Shown here in pieces: positions 53,359 through 62,181 of a DNA stretch of 64,000 nucleotides. Numbering within the stretch: the first letter of the stretch is position 1; each line of letters starts with the position of its first letter. The notes under the pieces were generated by a model. It saw only the letters and a list, made by a program, of their open reading frames with translations, searched no databases and was not told the origin of the DNA. This DNA comes from JBKEAR01 sp047972425 (GTDB lineage: Bacteria > Pseudomonadota > Alphaproteobacteria > JBKEAR01). The position numbers and the translations under genes are program-made. Location of the stretch: assembly GCA_047972425.1 (NCBI GenBank), contig JBKEAR010000016.1, positions 1 to 64,000 on the forward strand, read 5' to 3'.

Positions 53359-53928
53359 TTATTCTAAGCCAAAATCCACTTTAAAATTATCGGGGGCTTT
53401 ATTGAGATATTGGGCTTTTGCTGCGCCCGATACCGCTTTGCCCGCATTGTCATAAGTCCACCATCTTTTAGGCCCCATATCGATATGCACCGTATTATTG
53501 CCCCAACCATATGCAGTAAAACCGGCTTTATTAGCGGCACTATAAAACTGTGCACGGCGGTGCATCGGCACCCGAACATCAAAGGCTAAACCTTGCACAT
53601 GTTGGCTATTGGTAGCCCCACCAACATTTTTATTTTTTTGTGGGTCACGATACCCCGAAACCACCTTCCATCGCCGATTAGTCGCCATGCGAATTTGGTT
53701 CATACCTTTATAAGCTTGCTCTTGCAAGCCATCGCCACCAAGCTCTTTATAAGAATAAGGGAATAACGCAATAATATTACCCCAAAAAATTAAAATGACC
53801 GCAAAGAGCAAAAAAACAAAACTAGATAATCCGACCAAATACTGATTTTTGCGTAAATAAAAATACCCAATAGCAACTAAAGAAGCCACACAACATATGA
53901 TAACAAAGATAAGAAAAAAATTGACCAT
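53359..53928 (-). CDS. Membrane-anchored M15-type peptidase (DUF882/YcbK-like)
   Basis: 189 residues. Two N-terminal membrane helices (about 3-22 and 28-52), then a periplasmic zinc-peptidase domain of the M15 fold: VVSGYRDPQKN, SQHVQGLAFDV with the first His and Asp ligands, and NNTVHIDMG with the last. Such enzymes cut peptidoglycan cross-links or side chains. It follows a DUF4145 gene after two bases on the same strand. Confidence 0.8.
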   Translation of the reverse strand: MVNFFLIFVIICCVASLVAIGYFYLRKNQYLVGLSSFVFLLFAVILIFWGNIIALFPYSYKELGGDGLQEQAYKGMNQIRMATNRRWKVVSGYRDPQKNKNVGGATNSQHVQGLAFDVRVPMHRRAQFYSAANKAGFTAYGWGNNTVHIDMGPKRWWTYDNAGKAVSGAAKAQYLNKAPDNFKVDFGLE

Positions 53929-53930
53929 TA

Positions 53931-54560
53931 TTACCGCCGTTTCGAGGTAAATCGGGTGGCTTTACCATGATATTTTTTAGTCATTTTCATCCGTTTGCGC
54001 ACCAAAGTAGGTAATGTATAAATTTGGTTTAAAAATAGCTCGGTAAACTGGCGCAACATTTCGGCTTGGTCTAAATCAAACGGCTTTTCATCATGGGTGG
54101 CCTCGTTACCGTCAACGCGAATGATATTCGCCCATTCGCCTAACTCGTCCGAGATATGGTTATGTTTAACGGCATCGTTAATTTTATCGTAAATGGATTT
54201 ATCCTGAAGCTCCTTAGGTACAACATCATTAAGAGCAATCTCTAATGTTTTTCTAAACATTGCCCCTGCAGCATCGGGGTTTGATGGCAAGGATTTCACC
54301 CCTTGGATAAAAAAGTTTTCCACATTATCGGGTAAATATCGCGGTACTTCGATAACCGAACCATCGGGGAAAATCTGATTAATCGAAAATTGTCCATTTT
54401 TGCTTTTTATTTTCTCTATAATCACCGCATTATTACAATAACCACATGCATATATATCATGATCTTTGGTCTCTGTAACTTTATGACTATAAACAAATGT
54501 AAATGCCACCTGCTTGGTTTGGCAATGGGGGCAATCGAGCTTAATTAATTGTTGTGTCAT
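53931..54560 (-). CDS. DUF4145-domain protein with zinc-ribbon
   Basis: 209 residues. Two CxxC pairs at the N-terminus (CPHCQTK near residue 10 and CGYCNN near 38) make a zinc ribbon. Residues ~95-185 are a DUF4145 domain (SNPDAAGAMFRKTLEIALNDV, IIRVDGNEATHDEKPF). DUF4145 occurs in stand-alone proteins and fused to restriction enzymes, with no settled function. It is first in a two-gene unit with the M15 peptidase. Confidence 0.75.
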   Translation of the reverse strand: MTQQLIKLDCPHCQTKQVAFTFVYSHKVTETKDHDIYACGYCNNAVIIEKIKSKNGQFSINQIFPDGSVIEVPRYLPDNVENFFIQGVKSLPSNPDAAGAMFRKTLEIALNDVVPKELQDKSIYDKINDAVKHNHISDELGEWANIIRVDGNEATHDEKPFDLDQAEMLRQFTELFLNQIYTLPTLVRKRMKMTKKYHGKATRFTSKRR

Positions 54561-54574
54561 GATAATACGATAAC

Positions 54575-54612
54575 AAAAAAACTACGCCACTTCAATAAGG
54601 GCGTAGTTTTTA
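54575..54612 (-). terminator. Terminator after the TRAP permease
   Basis: Arms AAAAAACTACGCC (54575-54587) and GGCGTAGTTTTT (54599-54610); on the minus strand it ends in a T-run. It lies between the permease stop and the DUF4145 start. Confidence 0.8.
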
Positions 54613-54623
54613 GTTTCAATATT

Positions 54624-57326
54624 TTAAGCAGTAGCTGCTTGCGTTGTTGGTGCAGGCGGCGGATCTTTACGAACCCGCTGACGTTGCAGAACCACAACAG
54701 CACCAATTAAGGCAAAGCCAAGCAACCAGAAGAAATACCCGTTCATTCGTTTATTTTCTACCTGCAATATCTCAAGATTAGCATCAAAATCCACTTGTTT
54801 TTCCGATGCTAAAGAGCCAAATTTCACGCCATCAACCAATAATTGACCATCTTTCACAATGGTATATTCAATACCAACAGCATTCAAACGGTCTTCAGCT
54901 GTGCCTTCATTGGCCGTAAATGGTAAATAACGAACACGCGGTGTTTGGCCATTTTTCATGGTAGCCGGCTGCACTTTTATGCGGGCTTTATCGCCTAGTT
55001 TCATGTCACCAAGCTCTTGCATAATCGCCTCGGCACCAGTGTAGTCGGTATAGGGTGGCTCTATCATATCTAAAAAGAAGTTGGGTCTAAACAGAATAAA
55101 CGCTGCTAATAAAAGCATACCCGCTTCCCAAATTTTATTTTTCATCAAAAACCAACCTTGAAGACCCGCTGTAAAGATTAATATGCCAATGGTCGAGATA
55201 ATCGCAACGGTTATCCCTTCTACCCAGCCGACATCCCATAAAAGAAGGCGCGTATTAAAGATAAATAAGAATGGTAAAATTGCTGTACGTAAGCTATAGA
55301 AAAACGCAACCGCACCTGTTTTTAGTGGGTCACCACGCGATATAGCCGCCGCCGCAAATGATGCCAGCCCCACAGGTGGTGTAACATCAGCCATAATACC
55401 AAAGTAAAAACAGAACATATGTGCTGCCACAAGCGGAACAATTAAGCCATTGGCTTCGCCCAATTCCACCACCACAGGTACCATTAATGTCGAAACCACA
55501 ATATAGTTGGCCGTTGTTGGCAACCCCATACCTAAAATAAGGCTGAGTACGGCGGTCATTAATAGAATAAGGATAATACTATTACCGGCAATCGCCTCTA
55601 CCAAATCGGCAAATTTACTACCAATACCGGTTTGGCTAACCACACCCACAATAATACCTGCAGCTGCTGTTGCCAAAGCAATACCAATCATGGAGCGTGA
55701 ACCGGCAATTAAGCCTTGATATAAATCGTTAAAGCCCCATTTAAAATGTGTAGCAAACTCGCCTGTTTTTCTAAAAAAGGCAATGAGCGGGCGTTGGGTA
55801 ACAATAATAAATATAAGCAATAAGCTACCCCAAAAGGCCGATAATTCGGGCGAAAGACGGGCAACCATTAAACACCAAATTAACAAAATAACCGGCAATA
55901 AATAATACATACCCGATAAAAAGATAGGACCGGGGCGAGGTAAGGGAATATCAATCTCGGGGCTGCCATCGGGGTCTAAACCCGGAAAACGGCTACAATA
56001 ACCGACAAGCGCTATATAAATACTCACTAAAATCGCACCAAATGCCCAAGTACTTAAATCGCCCAATATTTTACTTAAAAAACTAACAATAATAAAGGCC
56101 AACCATGAAAACGCACAAATAGCCGCAACTGCACCTAATATGCGCATAAGCCTTGTGGCTGCAGGTGCCGGTGTGTATCCGCGAGGTAAAAGTTCAAAAT
56201 TATTTTTACAAGCCTCTAAATGCACAATATATACAAGGGCAATATAAGAGATAATGGCTGGTAAAAATGCGTGTTTGACGATATCGGGATATTCTAAGCC
56301 GTCAATATAGCTTACCATTAAAAAGGCTGCAGCCCCCATAACAGGTGGCATAATTTGCCCGTTTACTGATGATGAAACTTCTACCGCCCCCGCTTTTTCA
56401 GGGGAAAATCCTACTTTTTTCATCATAGGGATAGTAAATGTACCCGTTGTTACTGTATTGGCAATTGATGAGCCCGAAATAAGCCCTGTTGCACCCGATG
56501 CCACAACGGCCGCCTTGGCGGGCCCACCGCGTAAATGGCCTAAAGTGGAGAAGGCAATACGAATAAAGTAAGAGCCTGCACCGGCTTGCTCGAGCAACGA
56601 ACCAAATAGCACAAATAAAAATACAACCGTCATCGAAACATTAAGCGGTGTACCGAATACGGATTCTTGAGTTAACCATTGGTGATTAATAAAGGCCTTA
56701 AAACTAATATTATTGGTTGCAAAATCACCCAAAATTTTGGCATCGCCAAATAATGTGTAAGCAATACCTAAAGAGGCAATGATAACAAGGGCCGGGCCTA
56801 AGCTTCGGCGCGTGGCTTCAAGTAAAATAACAAGTCCAATACAGCCCATAACAATATCGGTTGTTGTGGGTAGACCAATGCGACTTTGAATGGCCTCCCA
56901 AAATACAATCTGATACAATACGGCCGATACACCAGCCAACATGAGCATCCAATCGTAAAATGGTGCCCGATGTTTGGGGGCTTTTTTAGTCATGGGGAAA
57001 GATAAAAAAACCAAACCTAAGGCAAAAGCTAAATGAATAATCCGCCCTTGTGATGAACCAATAGCAATATTGATTTGAGTGCCGGGGGCAATTTGCTGGG
57101 TAATTGCCGAAAGCCAGCTATTCATCATATATTTTAAAGGCGATGCATACCAAATTTGAAAGATAGACCAAGATAAAGCCAAGGTAATAAATACTTTATA
57201 TTGCCAACCTTCCACTTGTCTTCCGCCGGAATCGACCGATACAAGCTCTTTAATCCGATCTTCTTCGGCCTCATGTCTTTGATGTTTTTTTGTTTCATCA
57301 AATGTTTTTGCTTTATTGTCTTCCAT
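54624..57326 (-). CDS. TRAP transporter fused permease (4TM/12TM), TAXI type
   Basis: 900 residues. The small (DctQ-like) and large (DctM-like) membrane subunits are fused, as usual for TAXI-TRAP systems, giving about 20 hydrophobic helices. Typical large-subunit blocks are SGATGLISGSSIANTVTTGTFTIP (read in two parts), GQIMPPVMGAAAFLM and LGMGLPTTANYIV. The C-terminal ~180 residues match the DUF3394 extension. It imports organic acids or similar anions using Na+ or H+. The ATG at 57326 follows AGAGGG and is preferred to one 15 codons upstream. Transcribed after the solute-binding gene. Confidence 0.88.
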   Translation of the reverse strand: MEDNKAKTFDETKKHQRHEAEEDRIKELVSVDSGGRQVEGWQYKVFITLALSWSIFQIWYASPLKYMMNSWLSAITQQIAPGTQINIAIGSSQGRIIHLAFALGLVFLSFPMTKKAPKHRAPFYDWMLMLAGVSAVLYQIVFWEAIQSRIGLPTTTDIVMGCIGLVILLEATRRSLGPALVIIASLGIAYTLFGDAKILGDFATNNISFKAFINHQWLTQESVFGTPLNVSMTVVFLFVLFGSLLEQAGAGSYFIRIAFSTLGHLRGGPAKAAVVASGATGLISGSSIANTVTTGTFTIPMMKKVGFSPEKAGAVEVSSSVNGQIMPPVMGAAAFLMVSYIDGLEYPDIVKHAFLPAIISYIALVYIVHLEACKNNFELLPRGYTPAPAATRLMRILGAVAAICAFSWLAFIIVSFLSKILGDLSTWAFGAILVSIYIALVGYCSRFPGLDPDGSPEIDIPLPRPGPIFLSGMYYLLPVILLIWCLMVARLSPELSAFWGSLLLIFIIVTQRPLIAFFRKTGEFATHFKWGFNDLYQGLIAGSRSMIGIALATAAAGIIVGVVSQTGIGSKFADLVEAIAGNSIILILLMTAVLSLILGMGLPTTANYIVVSTLMVPVVVELGEANGLIVPLVAAHMFCFYFGIMADVTPPVGLASFAAAAISRGDPLKTGAVAFFYSLRTAILPFLFIFNTRLLLWDVGWVEGITVAIISTIGILIFTAGLQGWFLMKNKIWEAGMLLLAAFILFRPNFFLDMIEPPYTDYTGAEAIMQELGDMKLGDKARIKVQPATMKNGQTPRVRYLPFTANEGTAEDRLNAVGIEYTIVKDGQLLVDGVKFGSLASEKQVDFDANLEILQVENKRMNGYFFWLLGFALIGAVVVLQRQRVRKDPPPAPTTQAATA

Positions 57327-57353
57327 ATTTCCCTCTTTACACATAAAAAACGT

Positions 57354-57392
57354 AAAAAGCCGCCTATACATATGTATACAGGGCGGCTTTTA
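57354..57392 (-). terminator. Intra-operon hairpin between TAXI binding protein and permease
   Basis: Arms AAAAGCCGCC (57355-57364) and GGCGGCTTTT (57382-57391) enclosing a palindromic TATACATATGTATA. On the minus strand it ends in a T-run, so it should partly stop transcripts after the binding-protein gene. Confidence 0.75.
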
Positions 57393-57408
57393 TTAAACTA
57401 TAAATGGA

Positions 57409-58377
57409 TTATTGTAACCAACCCATTTCTTTATAGTATTTTTCTGCGCCCGGATGAATAGGGGCAGATTGGAAATGTGTAACCATATCTTGCTCGTTTA
57501 AGTTTGCAAAGGCTGGGTGCAAACGTTTAAAACGGTTAAAGTTTTCGAAAATGGTTTTTGTTACATTATAAACAACTTCGTCCGGAACATCTGAATAAGA
57601 AAGTAATGTGGCACCCACACCAAATGTTTCTACATCATTGTCGGTTCCTTTATACATTCCGCCCGGAATAACAGCCGGAGAATAATAATCATGCTCGGAA
57701 ATTAATTTATCCATAGCAGGTTTTGTTTCTGGATCGGTAAGCGGAACCATAATTACATCACAAGTTGCGGCGGCTTCAGAAAAAGCTGCTGCCGGATGAC
57801 CAGCGGCATAAATAAAGGCATCTAAGTTGTTATCACATAAAGCTTGGGGAGCCTCTGCAGGTTTAAGTTCTGCAGCAAGTTTAAAGTCGGCATTTGTCCA
57901 ACCAAGTTCATTCATGATTTCTTCCATTGTGCCACGATAGCCAGAGCTTTGTGGGCCAATATTTACGCGTTTACCTTTAAGGTCGCTAAATGTTTTAATG
58001 CCAGAGTCGGCACGGGCAACAACGTTAAAAGGTTCGGGATGGATTGAAAATACAAAACGTAATTTATCATCAGGGCCTTGGTCTTCAAATTTAGAAGAAC
58101 CGTGAGTCGCATGATATTGCCAATCGGACTGAGCCACACCAAATTGCAAATCGCCGGCTTTAAGGCCATTAATATTTGCAATAGAACCTGCCGTAGATGG
58201 GGCCACACAGTTAATATTGACATCGGCAGCATTAACAAGCTTACAAACCGATTGTCCGACTTGATAATATACACCAGTTTGCCCGCCTGTACCGATTGTT
58301 ACTGATTCCTCAGCAACGGCGCTTGTCGCAAATGCAGTAGTCGCAACAAATACAGTGGCTAAAATTGATTTTTTCAT
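57409..58377 (-). CDS. TAXI-family TRAP solute-binding protein
   Basis: 322 residues. Signal peptide (1-22, AVA-EE), then ESVTIGTGGQTGVYYQVGQSVCKLVN, the signature opening of TAXI proteins. It captures substrate in the periplasm for the downstream fused permease. Three or four Cys are present, two of which may form a disulfide. Family ligands include glutamate and dicarboxylates, but many are unknown. AAGGAG precedes the ATG. Confidence 0.92.
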   Translation of the reverse strand: MKKSILATVFVATTAFATSAVAEESVTIGTGGQTGVYYQVGQSVCKLVNAADVNINCVAPSTAGSIANINGLKAGDLQFGVAQSDWQYHATHGSSKFEDQGPDDKLRFVFSIHPEPFNVVARADSGIKTFSDLKGKRVNIGPQSSGYRGTMEEIMNELGWTNADFKLAAELKPAEAPQALCDNNLDAFIYAAGHPAAAFSEAAATCDVIMVPLTDPETKPAMDKLISEHDYYSPAVIPGGMYKGTDNDVETFGVGATLLSYSDVPDEVVYNVTKTIFENFNRFKRLHPAFANLNEQDMVTHFQSAPIHPGAEKYYKEMGWLQ

Positions 58378-58728
58378 GTTGTCTCCTTATTTTGTACGTA
58401 TCTATGAGTACCTTAGTCATAATAACGGCTTGCATTGATAATTGCAATTATTTTTATAAATACTCATAAATGATAGATTTTATTTCACTTTTTTCTTTTT
58501 TATTTGCAAAGTAAATAACTAAGCTTTTCATCAGAGAATAACATATAACTTTACACTATATACTAAAATCATTTAATATAACTTGTTACGTTTTTTATAG
58601 TTGCTATTTAGATCTGAAATTTAATTTTCACCCATATATTTCTAAATGCTTAAAAAAGAATCGACATTCCGAATATTTTTTGTCAATGTAAATAGCTTGT
58701 GAAAATACAATGATTGGAGCCTGCACAA
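58378..58728. other. Divergent intergenic region, TAXI gene and apt
   Basis: About 350 AT-rich bases without an ORF. It contains the minus-strand promoter at 58419-58447. No clear promoter for apt was seen; TTGTCA near 58679 with AAATAC 17 bases on is weak. Confidence 0.5.
58419..58447 (-). promoter_or_regulatory. Sigma70-type promoter for the TAXI-TRAP operon
   Basis: Minus strand TTGCAA (58442-58447), 17-base spacer, TATTAT (complement of 58419-58424), about 40 bases before the start codon. Confidence 0.5.
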
Positions 58729-59247
58729 ATGATGAATTTAGATAATTATATTGCCCGTGTACCAGATTTTCCGAAACCCGGCATTTTATTTTACGACATT
58801 GTCCCCCTACTGGCCGATGCCGATGCTTGGCAAGTAGCTATTGGGCGATTATCTAAAGAAGTCAGCCGCTTGCAGCCCGATATTTTAATTGGTATTGAAT
58901 CTCGCGGATTTTTGGTTGCCGGCCCTGTTGCTGCCCATTTGGGATTAGGCTTTGCTTTAGTGCGCAAACCCGGCAAATTACCCGGCGAAACAATTGGATT
59001 GGATTACGAATTAGAATATGGTTCCGACCGTTTAGAAATATCGAAAAATATTATTAAACCCGGCATGCGTGTTGTATTAATGGACGATTTGCTTGCAACT
59101 GGCGGCACATTAAAAGCTACCGCCGATTTAATTGAAAAAGTAGGTGGCGAGGTTGTTGGTGCCGCCTGTATTATTGAGCTTAACGACCTTAATGGCCGCA
59201 ATAAAGTTAACTTCCCTTGTGTTTCTCTATTAAATTACGATGGCTAA
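58729..59247 (+). CDS. apt: Adenine phosphoribosyltransferase
   Basis: 172 residues. Salvages adenine with PRPP to AMP. The PRPP-binding motif VVLMDDLLATGGTLKA lies at about 115-130 and the FPKPGILFYDI opening is typical (the common form has F-R-DI). The ATG at 58729 is 9 bases after GGAG; a TTG at 58714 overlaps that ribosome site and a second ATG follows directly at 58732. Confidence 0.93.
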   Translation: MMNLDNYIARVPDFPKPGILFYDIVPLLADADAWQVAIGRLSKEVSRLQPDILIGIESRGFLVAGPVAAHLGLGFALVRKPGKLPGETIGLDYELEYGSDRLEISKNIIKPGMRVVLMDDLLATGGTLKATADLIEKVGGEVVGAACIIELNDLNGRNKVNFPCVSLLNYDG

Positions 59248-59249
59248 TA

Positions 59250-60281
59250 TTATAAATCTTTTAAGGCTTTTTTTATAACAGTCGGGAGGGCAATTTGTGC
59301 CAAATTTTCCCTGCTCACCCAATAGGCATCATTCCACCCAATTATATGCTCCATTGTTACATTATAAACTTTTGCCCGCAACTCAATATGGGTAAATATA
59401 TGTTTATATTCATAAAGGAGCGCTTTATTATAAAGGCTATTTTTTAACCGATCTTCTATCGAGCTTGTGTCATCATTATACCAATTATTCGATGGTAAAA
59501 CATACATCGATGCCAATAAGCCTTGGTTGGGACGTTTAAAAAATAAAATTTCTCCCTGCCGATTGTATACACGATAAAATTGTGCATAACGAATCTCTTT
59601 AGCCTTTTTTACCTGTTTTATCGGATAGTTATTCACTTTACCCTGATTAAATGCCTTACAATGACTTACAATTGGGCAATGGGTGCATTGGGGTTGGTTA
59701 GGGCGGCAAATAAGTGCACCCAGCTCTATCAGCGCTTGGGTGAAGTCCCCTGCTCTATCGGGAATATAAGTAAGTAATTGTTTTCGCTGCTTCTGTTTTA
59801 ATTTTTCGCCTATGTCATCCATGAGCCAAAAACGGGCGAATAACCGCGCCACATTGCCATCAATTGCCGCCGCTTTCTGATTAAAAGCAATTGAGGCAAT
59901 TGCTGCCGCCGTGTAATCGCCTAATCCGGGAATTTTTTTGAGTTTATCTAAATCTTGCGGTAACTGCCCACCATATTCACTTTTTATATATTGAATACCC
60001 TTATAAAGATTGCGCGCCCGCGAGTAATAGCCCAACCCTTGCCAAAAATGGTAAATTTCATCTTCGCTTATTTGCAAAAATGCATTAAAACTAGGCCATC
60101 TCTCCATAAATTCTAAATATCGCGGCATAACTGTAGCAACTGTTGTTTGTTGCAACATGACCTCAGATACCCAAGTTTGCCAAGGTTCTACCTTATTATC
60201 CTTATCGGCACGCCAAGGCATGGTTCGCTTATGGGTATCAAACCATAATAATAATCTGTTTGGCCATGTTTGTTGCGTCAT
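59250..60281 (-). CDS. mutY: A/G-specific adenine DNA glycosylase
   Basis: 343 residues. Removes adenine mispaired with 8-oxoguanine, complementing MutT. Catalytic Glu40 lies in WVSEVMLQQT, the helix-hairpin-helix is KIPGLGDYTAAAI, and the catalytic Asp follows in AAAIDGNV. The [4Fe-4S] ligands are C-x6-C-x2-C-x5-C. The C-terminal ~110 residues form the Nudix-like 8-oxoG recognition domain. The ATG at 60281 follows GGAAAGAG; the frame extends 52 codons upstream, but that part overlaps the divergent gene and is not conserved in character. Confidence 0.94.
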   Translation of the reverse strand: MTQQTWPNRLLLWFDTHKRTMPWRADKDNKVEPWQTWVSEVMLQQTTVATVMPRYLEFMERWPSFNAFLQISEDEIYHFWQGLGYYSRARNLYKGIQYIKSEYGGQLPQDLDKLKKIPGLGDYTAAAIASIAFNQKAAAIDGNVARLFARFWLMDDIGEKLKQKQRKQLLTYIPDRAGDFTQALIELGALICRPNQPQCTHCPIVSHCKAFNQGKVNNYPIKQVKKAKEIRYAQFYRVYNRQGEILFFKRPNQGLLASMYVLPSNNWYNDDTSSIEDRLKNSLYNKALLYEYKHIFTHIELRAKVYNVTMEHIIGWNDAYWVSRENLAQIALPTVIKKALKDL

Positions 60282-60361
60282 TTTGCTCTTTCCATATTTT
60301 TTCCTTGTTATTACCTTACATTTGCCACAGTTTAAAGTATTAATTACCAAAGGAGGTTTAT

Positions 60362-60748
60362 TTGAACACCAAAAAAAAGCGAAATGATTATTGGATAAGT
60401 CAGCATAGATATGGTACATATGCGCTTTCTGATTCAATTTCGCGCCTAGCTGCTCTTAATTTTATTAAACGTGGTCTTGGTGATGGTGCTATTGTTAAAG
60501 AATGGGTGAATATTTGGCCAAAACCATGGTCAGATATCACAATACCCAGACGGATCCGATGGCCTTCGAATGAACAGAGAAACGGTGTTTTAGAGATTTC
60601 GTTACGGAATCCGGCAATGGGAACCATTTTATTGCACGAGAAAAATAACCTAATTGAGTCTATTAATATATGGTTTGGTTATCGCGCAATAGATGATATT
60701 CGTATTGTTCGGCCGTCCGAAAAAAAAACACTTACTTTTTTAAAATAG
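60362..60748 (+). CDS. DciA-like (DUF721) protein
   Basis: 128 residues matching the DUF721/DciA fold in the alphaproteobacterial form: an N-terminal helix region (ISRLAALNFIKRGLGDGAIVKEW), then W and the GVLEISLRNPAMGTILLHE strand-helix block. DciA proteins help load the replicative helicase in bacteria lacking DnaC. It uses a TTG start at 60362, 5 bases after a perfect AGGAGG at 60351-60356. Divergent from mutY, a frequent pairing in this class. Confidence 0.75.
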   Translation: MNTKKKRNDYWISQHRYGTYALSDSISRLAALNFIKRGLGDGAIVKEWVNIWPKPWSDITIPRRIRWPSNEQRNGVLEISLRNPAMGTILLHEKNNLIESINIWFGYRAIDDIRIVRPSEKKTLTFLK

Positions 60749-60801
60749 GTTAAGAGAATATCTTTGCCCAATTAATAATACTTTTAGGAGACTAGATAGT
60801 T

Positions 60802-61314
60802 ATGAATTTTAAAACGATTTTAGCAACAACAGCAATTCTTGCTACAACCGCAACTTTATCTGCATGTAAAGAAGAAGCCAAAGAAGCCGTTCAAGATACA
60901 CAAGCTGCTGTAACAGAAACAACTGAAGCCGTAACCGATGCTGCTACAGAAGCCGCTGAAGCAACAACAGAAGCTGTTGAAGCCACTGCTGATGCCGCAA
61001 CAGATATGGCAACTGATGCCGTTGATGCAACAAAAGATGCTGCTGAAGCCACTGCTGATGCCGCAACAGATATGGCAACTGATGCCGTTGATGCAACAAA
61101 AGATGCTGCTGAAGCCACTGCTGATGCCGCTACTGACGTAGCAACTGATGCTGTAGACGCAACTAAAGATGCTGCTGAGGCGACTGCCGATGCGACAACA
61201 AATGTTGTTACAGATGCCGTAGACGCAACTAAAGATGCTGCTAACGCCACTGCTGATGAAGTTGGCAAAGCTGCCGATGCCATTAACAATGCTGTTGATG
61301 CCATCAAAAATTAA
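60802..61314 (+). CDS. Lipoprotein with 22-residue Ala/Asp/Thr repeats
   Basis: 170 residues. Signal peptide with lipobox TLSAC (Cys22), then an almost Cys-free acidic region of 11-residue periods. Four 22-residue units (each about ATADAATDMATDAVDATKDA plus AE) occupy residues 60-147. The pattern predicts a long amphipathic helix, as in LEA-like or apolipoprotein-like proteins. Function unknown; anchored to a membrane, possibly a periplasmic spacer or stress protein. AGGAG precedes the ATG. Confidence 0.8.
   Translation: MNFKTILATTAILATTATLSACKEEAKEAVQDTQAAVTETTEAVTDAATEAAEATTEAVEATADAATDMATDAVDATKDAAEATADAATDMATDAVDATKDAAEATADAATDVATDAVDATKDAAEATADATTNVVTDAVDATKDAANATADEVGKAADAINNAVDAIKN
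60979..61242 (+). repeat. Four 66-bp coding tandem repeats
   Basis: Units begin at 60979, 61045, 61111 and 61177. Units 1 and 2 are identical over all 66 bases; units 3 and 4 diverge mostly at synonymous sites. Confidence 0.92.
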
Positions 61315-61343
61315 TTTTTAATTATATGGTAAGGAGAACACCT

Positions 61344-62108
61344 ATGCTTACAACCTCTTTACCAAAAATTCCCGTGCGTAATTTTTTACGCACGGTATTG
61401 TTTTTGGTATTATCTATTTTTTATTCCCAACATGCGCTTGCCGCCGAACAACAATCGAGTGACGCACCCCAATTGGCCATAATCAACATGGATAATGCCC
61501 AATTTACAAAAGGTTTTGAAGATATGAAAGACCTTTTAAATGCCGCCGAGTTCGACCCCAATAAAGTGCGTATTCTCGGTACCCCCGATGCTCCATTAAC
61601 ACTTTGGGATATATCGGCCTATAGCTGCCCCCATTGTGCCAATTTTCATAAAGATGCTTTACCCGAAATTTTTAATAAATATATCGAAACCGGTAAATTA
61701 CGCGTAGCCTTTATGAATACAGCATTTGATGAATTAACGGCCTATTTTACTGCAGCCACCTATGCCACACAAAATATGGAACAATTCTTAGCTTTAACCA
61801 ATATGATTTATGCCGACCAAAATAAATGGTACTCGCAAAATTATCAGGCCGAGCTTAACCGTATGCTTGCTGCCAATGGTATTAGCCAAGAGCAGTTAAC
61901 AAAAACATTGGAATCTGAAAGTTTAAATAAAAATTTACCCCGGATTTTTGAATATATTTCCGAAGGGCTACAAATTAAAGGTACACCCCATTTTATTTTA
62001 ACAAAAACTGGTGATGCACCCGAGCAATCCATTGGTTTTGTTGAAGGCAATGATAAAAAAGCGGTTTTAGACTTAATCGAAAAAGGTCTTACACAAACGG
62101 CCAAATAG
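61344..62108 (+). CDS. DsbA-family exported thiol-disulfide protein
   Basis: 254 residues. Signal peptide or anchor at about 10-34 (ALA-AE). Thioredoxin-fold with a DsbA-type helical insert; active site Cys95-Pro-His-Cys98 in YSCPHCANFHK, and the cis-Pro loop KGTPHFIL near residue 213. CPHC is the oxidising motif of DsbA. It should form disulfides in periplasmic proteins. The ATG at 61344 follows AAGGAG; the one at 61326 precedes that site and is unlikely. Confidence 0.88.
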   Translation: MLTTSLPKIPVRNFLRTVLFLVLSIFYSQHALAAEQQSSDAPQLAIINMDNAQFTKGFEDMKDLLNAAEFDPNKVRILGTPDAPLTLWDISAYSCPHCANFHKDALPEIFNKYIETGKLRVAFMNTAFDELTAYFTAATYATQNMEQFLALTNMIYADQNKWYSQNYQAELNRMLAANGISQEQLTKTLESESLNKNLPRIFEYISEGLQIKGTPHFILTKTGDAPEQSIGFVEGNDKKAVLDLIEKGLTQTAK

Positions 62109-62140
62109 CCTTGTCAATTAAGAACAAATAATATAATTTA

Positions 62141-62181
62141 AAAGCTCAAGAAGATTGTATGATTTTCTTGAGCTTTTTATT
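62141..62181 (+). terminator. Terminator after the DsbA-like gene, touching atpI
   Basis: 12-bp arms AAAGCTCAAGAA (62141-62152) and TTCTTGAGCTTT (62165-62176) followed by TT. It ends just before the atpI ATG. Confidence 0.75.

Noticed and set aside
59250..60437. Longer mutY beginning 52 codons upstream
   Set aside because: The extra part overlaps the start of the divergent dciA-like gene, has no ribosome site, and MutY begins naturally at the ATG at 60281.
60979..61242. CRISPR-like regular repeats
   Set aside because: The 66-bp units are contiguous, coding and in frame, with no spacers. The mini-palindrome clusters also lack regular spacing.
60891..61307. 138-codon minus-strand ORF opposite the repeat lipoprotein
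   Set aside because: It mirrors the Ala/Thr/Asp repeat codons of the plus-strand gene, which has a lipobox, ribosome site and clear start; the reverse frame is a by-product.
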